From NCBI GenBank assembly GCA_000482145.1, contig AUXH01000469.1, positions 1 through 15,164 of the forward strand: DNA of 15,164 bases, read 5' to 3'. Made by a program: the position numbers and the translations under genes. Below the pieces are notes generated by a model that was not told where the DNA came from, made no database searches, and saw nothing but the letters and a program-made list of their open reading frames with translations. Positions 1 through 5,319 of the stretch are shown piece by piece; position 1 is the first letter of the stretch; each line of letters begins with the position of its first letter. Source of the DNA: Strigomonas culicis. Taxonomy: Eukaryota; Euglenozoa; Kinetoplastea; Trypanosomatida; Trypanosomatidae.

Positions 1-362
1 TGGCGCACCAGCTGGGCGCGGTGTACCACCTGGCGCACGGCGTGTGCAACGCGATCCTGCTGCCGCACGTGGAGGACTACAACAAGGTGCGGTGCGCGCA
101 CCGGCTGCGCGACGTCGCGGAGGCGCTCGGCGTGAGCACGGTGGGGCTGTCGGACCTCGAGGCGGCGGACGCGGCGGTGGCGGCGATCCGCGCGCTGTCG
201 GCGGCGGTGGAGATCCCGTCCGGCTTCGCGGCGCTGGGCGTGCCCAAGGACGCGGACCTGATGCCGCTCGCGGAGGCGGCGCTGCGCGACATCTGCGCGG
301 CGACGAACCCACGGCAGGGAACGGTGGAGGATATTCTGCGGCTGTATCAGCTAGCGCTGTGA
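1..362 (+). CDS. iron-containing alcohol dehydrogenase, C-terminal part (5' end outside window)
   Basis: The reading frame is open from base 3 to a TGA at 360-362, giving the last 119 residues; the start lies left of the window. Family members are NAD(P)-dependent oxidoreductases that interconvert alcohols and aldehydes using a bound divalent metal, usually iron. The first visible residues, AHQLGAVYHLAHGVCNA, match the conserved metal-site segment of the family. The His at bases 36-38 corresponds to the last metal ligand (His277 of E. coli FucO) and the His at 6-8 to the neighbouring active-site His. The LLPHV segment that follows and the late TNPR plus T-EDI pattern are also typical. This is the bacterial-type class, not the zinc class, and trypanosomatids are known to carry such enzymes. 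The exact substrate cannot be told from this fragment. The C-terminus (LYQLAL) shows no peroxisomal PTS1 signal. Family call is firm; compartment and substrate are unknown. Confidence 0.9.
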   Translation, partial: AHQLGAVYHLAHGVCNAILLPHVEDYNKVRCAHRLRDVAEALGVSTVGLSDLEAADAAVAAIRALSAAVEIPSGFAALGVPKDADLMPLAEAALRDICAATNPRQGTVEDILRLYQLAL

Positions 363-520
363 GCACCGCCGCCGGAGCTGCTCCCCTTTCCCCAGCACAA
401 TCGATATGAGAAATGGAGAGACACCAGGACATAAAAAACAAACAGAAAAACACACAAAACGAACAGCCCAACGCAACCGAATGAAGCGAATAGGAGCTAA
501 AACACAAAAAAAAAGAAATG

Positions 521-562
521 AGGAGTGTTGGAGGTCCTTGGTCGGTCACTTACGGACTTAGG
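521..562 (+). repeat. diverged intergenic repeat, copy A
   Basis: This segment shares three ordered blocks with 13876-13925. A 14-base block (521-534) matches 13876-13889 at 11 positions. CCTTGGT (536-542) matches 13901-13907 exactly, followed by a shared GGTC. CGGACTTAGG (553-562) matches 13916-13925 exactly. The main length difference is an 11-base stretch in copy B against one base here. It sits in the gap after the ADH gene, in a spot richer in GC than its flanks. The nature of the element is unknown; a dispersed degenerate repeat or a small structured RNA are both possible. Confidence 0.45.
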
Positions 563-582
563 CAGCACTAGGTGGCGAAGAG

Positions 583-596
583 CGCTGCACGCAGCG
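583..596 (+). repeat. short inverted repeat (small hairpin)
   Basis: CGCTGC at 583-588 and GCAGCG at 591-596 are inverted copies, giving a compact hairpin of about five base pairs with a four-base loop. It lies just downstream of repeat copy A and just before the first T-rich tract. No function is evident. Confidence 0.35.
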
Positions 597-944
597 GATA
601 AGAACCCTGTTTTACTTTTTCTTTTTCTTTATTACATCATCTATTCTTGCTAGCGATGAAGCAAAGGTGGAGACCGTACAGGAAAGAAAAAAGAATCCCA
701 TTCTTTTTCTTATGGTGTGGTCTGTGCTTTTTCTTTCTTCTTTTCTTATATTTTTCACATCTTTTCTCTTTTCTTTTTTTTTCTATTCTTTTGAACTGCC
801 TGAATTGATCACCTTCAAGAAGTACTTTTTTTTTCCTTTTGTTCGTTTAGGTTTGTGCAACTTACGTCCATCTGTCTGTCTGTCTTTTTCTCTCTCCTTG
901 CATAGTTGCGTTGTTGCCATGTGTGATAGTTTTAACTTGGTGTA

Positions 945-1003
945 CCTCTCTCCTTCCTCTTTTCCTTTCTCTCTCTCTTTCTCTCACAACCACTACGAAC
1001 AAG
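945..1003 (+). promoter_or_regulatory. polypyrimidine tract and predicted SL trans-splice acceptor for the CZIB-like gene
   Basis: An almost pure C/T run (945-985) is followed by the first AG at 1002-1003. This is the standard arrangement for spliced-leader addition in trypanosomatids. The resulting leader before the ATG at 1076 would be 72 nt and contains no ATG, which supports that start codon. The same tract should help place the poly(A) site of the upstream ADH transcript. Inferred from sequence only. Confidence 0.65.
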
Positions 1004-1075
1004 AAGCTACGTCTGTCCATCTGTAAAAGAAAAAAACAAAGCAGAATAAAAAAAAGTAAGAGCCTGTCTGTTCCG

Positions 1076-1663
1076 ATGCCCGTCTTCAATATTCTCCTGG
1101 ACGTCGACAGCTGCGAGGGCCTCCGCCGCATCTTCCCCTCGGCCACCATCGCGTGGCCGCTGCTGCTGCGCTGCTCGGAGTGTCGCGACCTGGTGAACCA
1201 GTCGGACGAAAACTACATCTTTCTCTCACCCGAGGAGGAGACGGAGAGCGACGGTGGCACGCGCCACATGGTCGGGCGCTGTCACGCCTGTAAGTGCGTC
1301 GTCACGGCGCAGGTGCTCAGCACGCAGGAGCTGGATCCGACGCGCAGCAACAACACGGACTACTACTATGCCTGCCCCGCCACCGACGGCGGCGCGCGCG
1401 ACGAGGATGATGACGAGGATACCAACAGAGGCGAGGATGACGGCCACAACATCGTCGGTGTGCTGGACGTTCGCGGCGCAGAGCCCGAGGCGTGCCGTCT
1501 CGACGATCAGTGGTGCGTAGAGGTGCGCAACGCGCAGCGGCAAATCTTGCAGGAGGTGGACTTGTCGGAGGACTGGTGCGAGTACGACGAGGCACAGCAG
1601 TGCCCGCTCGCCATCAGCGGCGCCAGCATCAGCTTCGAGCGCGTCCGCAAAGGCCGCAAGTGA
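1076..1663 (+). CDS. CXXC zinc-binding protein, CZIB/C1orf123 (DUF866, UPF0587) family
   Basis: The product is 195 residues, slightly longer than the roughly 160 residues typical of this widespread eukaryotic family. The start is the first ATG after the predicted SL acceptor; the frame stays open upstream, but only through CT-rich leader sequence. Two CxxC pairs are visible at residues 33-36 (CSEC) and 69-72 (CHAC), the expected zinc site. Other family marks are a VLST segment near 80-83, a V-RGAEPEACRL segment near 132-142 that parallels the family's 'RGLEP' block, and the near C-terminal DLSEDWCEYDE stretch, which closely matches the human protein. An extra acidic loop rich in Asp and Glu at about 104-125 is inserted between the zinc half and the RGxEP block and accounts for much of the extra length. 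The cellular role of the family is poorly defined. Family assignment is confident. Confidence 0.9.
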   Translation: MPVFNILLDVDSCEGLRRIFPSATIAWPLLLRCSECRDLVNQSDENYIFLSPEEETESDGGTRHMVGRCHACKCVVTAQVLSTQELDPTRSNNTDYYYACPATDGGARDEDDDEDTNRGEDDGHNIVGVLDVRGAEPEACRLDDQWCVEVRNAQRQILQEVDLSEDWCEYDEAQQCPLAISGASISFERVRKGRK

Positions 1664-2037
1664 GACTGCGCGCTCGCAGGAGAGAGGGAGGGGGAAGGGG
1701 GTGCCCATGATGGACACAACTATTAGTTGGTAGTATAACGACATTCACTATTTTGTTCTTCTTTTAAAGAAAAGGAGAAGCCTACTAATTATAATAATGA
1801 TAATAAAAGATGGTATCGCTTTGGTTGTGATGATACATCCCGTTTTTATTATTATTGAATCGCAGTCGTCCTCTGTGTTTATCATTCTATCCCTTTTTCC
1901 CCCACCCTCTTCTCTTCTCCGCCTGTCTCTTCCGAAACGAAGAAAGAAAGAAACAACAAAAAAAAAGACAATCAGAAAAACAAAAACACTTAGATCGATC
2001 CCGCGCCTCCCTCTCCCTCCTCTCTCTCTCTCTCTCC
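1664..2037. other. intergenic region between CZIB-like gene and Ala/Pro-rich gene
   Basis: These 374 bases hold the 3' UTR of the CZIB-like gene, with a purine-rich G stretch at about 1678-1700 and AT-rich sequence at 1730-1860. Two polypyrimidine tracts follow (about 1886-1933 and 2001-2037) with an A-rich segment between them. I see no separate gene. Confidence 0.7.
1886..1942 (+). promoter_or_regulatory. polypyrimidine tract and predicted SL acceptor for the Ala/Pro-rich gene
   Basis: A long C/T tract from 1886 to about 1933 is followed by the first AG at 1941-1942. Use of this acceptor gives a leader of 95 nt with no ATG before 2038. A second CT repeat (2001-2037) lies inside that leader and abuts the ATG. 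It could compete and direct splicing to an AG inside the coding region. Confidence 0.6.
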
Positions 2038-2820
2038 ATGATCCTCAACCTCATTCTCTGGCTGCTGGGCCATGAGGGCGAGACGCGGCCCGCCGCCGCC
2101 GCCGCCGACGCCGCCCCCCACGTCGGTGCTGCCGCCGCCGCGCCCGCTGACACCGCTGTGCTGGTCGCTGCGGGCACCGCCGCGGTGGCTATCGTCGGCG
2201 TCGCGAAGGGTGGCGACGACGCGGGTGGCGCCGATGACAGCCACGCCGCGCCGCGGCCGCGGCGCGCGGAGTTCAACTTCTCCGCCGCGTCCACGCCCTT
2301 CTCGACGCCGCAAAAGACGCCGCTGCCGGCGACAGTGACGACGCACTACGAGCTGTACGGTGGGGAGGAGCCGCAGCCCCTCGGCGCCACGCCGCCACCG
2401 CCGCCACCGCTGAAGAAGTGCGCGGCGGCGGCGGCGGCGGCGCTCCCCTACTCCCCTCCGGCGCGAGCAGCAACACCGGTGCGTCCGACAAGTGATATGG
2501 ATGACACGGCGAAGGCGCATCATCATAGTGCGGATGAGGACGCATGTGCGGTGACCCTGCCACATGTGGTGCCGGTCGCAGCGTCCCCCCGCGCCTTGTT
2601 CGCAGACCCTCCTGCCGCCGCCCCCGCGGCGACGAGCGGCGCGGAGCTCAAGGTGCTGAAGGAGGTGCAGGCCCAGTACAGCTTCGACCACCACCCGCCT
2701 TCTTATTTTTTCTCCCACGGTGCACCCACCACCTCGGCGGAGGAGGACGGAGTAGCATCGCCCCTGCTAGTGATAGATGACCGCTCGGCGTGGGACAGCA
2801 TTAAAGAGTTCACGCTGTAA
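2038..2820 (+). CDS. Ala/Pro-rich hypothetical protein with hydrophobic N-terminus
   Basis: The product is 260 residues and I do not recognise it. The ATG at 2038 is the first after the AG at 1942; the open frame further upstream (from 1855) reads through the splice tract and is not expected in mRNA. Residues 1-11 are strongly hydrophobic (MILNLILWLLG) and residues 39-56 form a second Ala/Val-rich apolar stretch, so membrane association is possible, though the second stretch may simply be compositional. The middle is low complexity: Ala runs, a Pro run, and a block rich in Ser, Thr and Pro around residues 83-100. The C-terminal third is more varied and ends in an Asp/Trp-containing segment (AWDSIKEFTL), the best candidate for a conserved motif. 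Codon use is GC-rich like its neighbours, which favours a real gene. Function unknown. Confidence 0.7.
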   Translation: MILNLILWLLGHEGETRPAAAAADAAPHVGAAAAAPADTAVLVAAGTAAVAIVGVAKGGDDAGGADDSHAAPRPRRAEFNFSAASTPFSTPQKTPLPATVTTHYELYGGEEPQPLGATPPPPPPLKKCAAAAAAALPYSPPARAATPVRPTSDMDDTAKAHHHSADEDACAVTLPHVVPVAASPRALFADPPAAAPAATSGAELKVLKEVQAQYSFDHHPPSYFFSHGAPTTSAEEDGVASPLLVIDDRSAWDSIKEFTL

Positions 2821-3048
2821 AAAAAAAAAAAGATCTTTTCTTTTTCTTTTTATGTATTATTTTTTGTTTTATTGTGCTGTTAGCTTGTGTTTTTCTCCTC
2901 TCGTTGTGATCAAAGGACACAAGCAGCAGTAGCGCTTCACATATATATAGATGCTTACATCTTTATATTGTACTTCTCAAAAGCATATTTATTTTTTAAA
3001 ATAACAACACATTGTAAAGCCATACGGATAACAACATCTTGTAGACCC

Positions 3049-3062
3049 TCTAGAGCTCTAGA
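3049..3062. repeat. perfect 14-bp palindrome
   Basis: TCTAGAGCTCTAGA equals its own reverse complement over 14 bases. The symmetry stops at the next pair outward (C at 3048, A at 3063). It lies in the AT-rich gap, about 190 bases before the next ATG. A short protein-binding site or chance are both possible; nothing nearby decides between them. Confidence 0.5.
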
Positions 3063-3152
3063 ATTGCTATCGCTGGCGTCGTTCGAACTGCTGTTGTTCA
3101 TTGATTGCCTTTGGCAGTAATACGTATGCACCAACTGCATCTGCTATACCTG

Positions 3153-3175
3153 ATTATTATTATTATTATTATTAT
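3153..3175 (+). repeat. ATT trinucleotide microsatellite
   Basis: About seven and a half uninterrupted ATT units lie in the gap, just before the predicted splice acceptor of the next gene. If read as protein it would give a run of Ile, one reason to reject the upstream extension of the Vma12-like frame. Confidence 0.9.
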
Positions 3176-3213
3176 CGTTTTCCCCTTCGCTCTTTATATA
3201 CGTCTGCATACAG
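3176..3213 (+). promoter_or_regulatory. polypyrimidine tract and predicted SL acceptor for the Vma12-like gene
   Basis: A T/C-rich run at about 3176-3194 is followed by AG at 3212-3213, with a second AG at 3219-3220. The leader to the ATG at 3252 would be about 30-40 nt and lacks any ATG. This tract is shorter and less pure than those of the other genes, so the exact acceptor is less certain. Confidence 0.5.
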
Positions 3214-3251
3214 TGTGGAGTTTTTTTTTGTTAATCAATATACTTATTATA

Positions 3252-5009
3252 ATGGTCTTTTTAGTCCCCAACGACTCCACGTTTTGTTCCTTTCTAGACG
3301 CCCAAATCGCGCGCTGTGTGCGGCACGAGCAGGCCCATGACGGCAACGATGGTACGGAGGATTTGAAAACAAAGGTGCATGCGTTTCTACACCACGAGAT
3401 CCAGCAGCTCGTGGAGGTGAGCCTGCCGTCAGAGCTGGAGGACGGTTTCTGGGTGTACCTCTATTTAAAACGGCTGTTTATGGAGCAGACGCGCGCCACG
3501 GAAGGTGGTGGCGGCGAGCCGCATCCTTCCCTCGGTGAGGATTATGTGCTGCCGTGCGGCCAGACATACTTTTTGGCGCATCTCCTTAGTGTGAAGAGGG
3601 AAAGCATGAATGAGCGCGACGCACCATTGACGGAGGAGGCGACGGCGGACGCTGGTGAGAACTACGATCTGAAATCGGTTCTCTACGCCCTGTCCTTGTA
3701 CAACGCGGCCGCGCCGACCATCCATGATGACGCACGCGCGGCGAAGCGGCGGGTGCAGCACAAGAAGAAACTGAACGCACTCCTACAGACGAACACCCTC
3801 AAGTGCCTCATCCCGGACCTGGAGTCGCTCTTCTGCTTCAAGTACATATGCAAACAGATAAAGCACTGGAACTGGGAGCAGACCGATTTGCTCCTGTCGC
3901 CTTTTCAGACGAGTGGGGCGCCTGCGCCGCCCAAACAACAGCACGCACCGCATCAGCGTTGTCCGCAGCGAAACCCCTTCTTAGAAATCAACTATCACTG
4001 TTATGACGTTCTTTTCCCGATCGAGTTCTTGCGCGAACTATTTTTCCTTTTCAATGACGCCCGTACCGACGCCGACCACCCCCAGCCGCCGCCGCGGCTT
4101 TCTTTGAATGAGGTGATTCAAACGCAGTTCTCCGTCGCCGCGTTTCAGCGGCAGACGGCGCGCCGCGCGGATGGCATGCCGCCGCAGATTGAGCGGCTGA
4201 TGGCGCTGGCGCCGCGCGCGCCGCCGCTCGCCGCGCCGCGCACCTTCGAGCCGCGGCGCCTGCCGCAGCCCGGCGCCGTCACGCTGATCCTCTGCCCCTC
4301 GATCCGCCGCGCGGAGGATAATCCGCATGGGATTGAAAAAAACAAACGAGTGGATATGCTCCGCAAAGCGTCGGACGCGTACTACTACGCACTGCTCGCC
4401 TCCACCCGAGACCACCAGCAGCAGCAGCAGCAACAACAACAGGTGCATGACACCACCGCATTCAAAGCGTCCATCCTGGAGAACATTGCCCACGAGGCGA
4501 ACCGCACGAGTGCGACCGGCGGCGGTGCACCGAAGCGAGAGACGAACGCGGTGCAGCAGCTGTTTGCGACGGAGCGGAACCAACGGGAGTCGAAGTCGCA
4601 GTTTATCCAAAACACCCTGATCGGGTTCGATATCCAGATCATGTCGCTCTGCGCCGCCGCGCTGGGCTACTACTTTGCCTACCTCCATCAGTTTTCGAGC
4701 GAGCACTGTTTCTTGATTTCCGTCGTGGTGTACATCTTGATGCTGCTCGTGGACTGTGGGCTGCTGCTCATCAAGATCAGCAAAGAGGACGAGAAGACGC
4801 GAAAGGAGGGGAGGAAGAAGGAGCGCGTGAAGCTAAAGTTAGAGCGCGAGGCAAAGCTGTTGAATACCGAAATCAACGCCATTCTGTCCAACAACACGCC
4901 GAACGAGCCACATCATAATACGAACGAGAATAATAGTAATAACGAGGCTAATACTACTGAAGATGTGAGCAACAACGAGGTTTCCTTATTGGAAAAGAAG
5001 AACCAATAA
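3252..5009 (+). CDS. putative divergent Vma12/TMEM199-like V-ATPase assembly factor (two-pass membrane protein)
   Basis: The product is 585 residues from the ATG at 3252. An in-frame extension back to 3105 would cross the predicted splice acceptor and add a microsatellite-encoded Ile run, so I rejected it. Residues 1-360 are soluble and unrecognised. Residues 357-381 (NPHG, R366, then YYYALL) precede a nine-Gln run at 389-397. Two membrane segments follow at about 461-478 and 486-507, separated by a short loop, then a Lys/Glu-rich helix and an Asn-rich tail ending KKNQ. Vma12/Vph2 and TMEM199 share this order: an R...L...Y segment, a tight two-helix hairpin, then a charged cytosolic tail. They act in the ER during V-ATPase Vo assembly. 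The final KKxx matches a dilysine ER-retrieval signal and fits that location. The protein is much longer than yeast Vph2 (about 215 residues). The CDS is near certain; the family call is tentative and rests on architecture and local resemblance. Confidence 0.5.
   Translation: MVFLVPNDSTFCSFLDAQIARCVRHEQAHDGNDGTEDLKTKVHAFLHHEIQQLVEVSLPSELEDGFWVYLYLKRLFMEQTRATEGGGGEPHPSLGEDYVLPCGQTYFLAHLLSVKRESMNERDAPLTEEATADAGENYDLKSVLYALSLYNAAAPTIHDDARAAKRRVQHKKKLNALLQTNTLKCLIPDLESLFCFKYICKQIKHWNWEQTDLLLSPFQTSGAPAPPKQQHAPHQRCPQRNPFLEINYHCYDVLFPIEFLRELFFLFNDARTDADHPQPPPRLSLNEVIQTQFSVAAFQRQTARRADGMPPQIERLMALAPRAPPLAAPRTFEPRRLPQPGAVTLILCPSIRRAEDNPHGIEKNKRVDMLRKASDAYYYALLASTRDHQQQQQQQQQVHDTTAFKASILENIAHEANRTSATGGGAPKRETNAVQQLFATERNQRESKSQFIQNTLIGFDIQIMSLCAAALGYYFAYLHQFSSEHCFLISVVVYILMLLVDCGLLLIKISKEDEKTRKEGRKKERVKLKLEREAKLLNTEINAILSNNTPNEPHHNTNENNSNNEANTTEDVSNNEVSLLEKKNQ
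4416..4442 (+). repeat. CAG/CAA repeat encoding nine Gln
   Basis: Five CAG, three CAA and one CAG codon encode residues 389-397 of the Vma12-like protein. The tract lies between the Tyr-rich segment and the membrane hairpin, so it probably lengthens a cytosolic linker. The mixed codons suggest a tract less prone to slippage than pure CAG. Confidence 0.9.
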
Positions 5010-5030
5010 ATGCGCATATATACATATGTG

Positions 5031-5053
5031 TATATATATATATATATATATAT
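5031..5053. repeat. TA dinucleotide repeat in the 3' UTR of the Vma12-like gene
   Basis: Eleven and a half TA units begin 21 bases after the stop codon and extend an imperfect TA/CA-rich stretch from about 5016. A very similar repeat follows the next gene's stop at 8244. Confidence 0.9.
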
Positions 5054-5169
5054 CGTCAATAATGCTCACATACAAAAACTGCAGTTTCTGAAAAAAGGAT
5101 TCATTTGTAATTGTGATGATGCATAAAAAAAAAAAAGAAAAGCATCCATACATTAGAAACGAGCAAGCA

Positions 5170-5231
5170 TCTCTTTTTCTTCCTTATCTCTCTCTCTCTA
5201 TGAAATTCGAAACGACATCAAACAAATCAAG
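5170..5231 (+). promoter_or_regulatory. polypyrimidine tract and predicted SL acceptor for the coiled-coil gene
   Basis: A C/T tract runs from 5170 to 5199 and the first AG is at 5230-5231. An ATG at 5200-5202 lies between tract and acceptor and would be removed. The leader to the ATG at 5320 is 88 nt and free of ATG, which supports that start. Confidence 0.65.
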
Positions 5232-5319
5232 AAAAAACCAAACATACACCATTTAGAATAGAGGGAAACACCCACCCCCACACCCCACACAGAGCGTCGC
5301 ACTCTCAGCCTCCGTGTAC

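Larger units (their letters stand above)
363..1075. other. intergenic region between ADH and CZIB-like gene
   Basis: No convincing gene was found on either strand over 713 bases. It begins with an A-rich stretch (about 430-520) that probably holds the ADH 3' UTR. A more complex island follows at about 520-605, including a diverged repeat shared with the region upstream of the tRNA. From about 607 to 990 it is T-rich and CT-rich. Open frames here (for example 667-1026) encode only Phe/Leu/Ser-rich low-complexity products and lack a sensible ATG context. Confidence 0.75.
2821..3251. other. intergenic region between Ala/Pro-rich gene and Vma12-like gene
   Basis: These 431 bases start with an A-run directly after the TAA stop, followed by T-rich sequence likely to be 3' UTR. 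A perfect 14-base palindrome lies at 3049-3062 and an ATT microsatellite at 3153-3175. The segment ends with a splice acceptor region and a T-run. No gene is apparent; small frames here are low complexity. Confidence 0.7.
5010..5319. other. intergenic region between Vma12-like and coiled-coil genes
   Basis: These 310 bases hold a TA-repeat a few bases after the stop codon, an A-run near 5126-5140, the splice signal of the next gene at 5170-5231, and a C/A-rich leader. No gene was seen. Confidence 0.75.

Noticed and set aside
667..1026. 119-codon frame in the first gap
   Set aside because: It starts with GTG in a T-rich tract and encodes Phe/Ser/Leu low complexity; it overlaps the splice tract of the next gene.
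911..1075. 55-codon upstream extension of the CZIB-like protein
   Set aside because: It translates the CT-rich splice tract; family alignment starts at the residues after the ATG at 1076.
1855..2037. 61-codon upstream extension of the Ala/Pro-rich protein
   Set aside because: It reads through the polypyrimidine tract and acceptor and does not start with ATG.
3105..3251. 49-codon upstream extension of the Vma12-like protein
   Set aside because: It includes the ATT microsatellite read as poly-Ile and crosses the predicted SL acceptor at 3213; the hydrophobicity is an artefact of AT-rich DNA.
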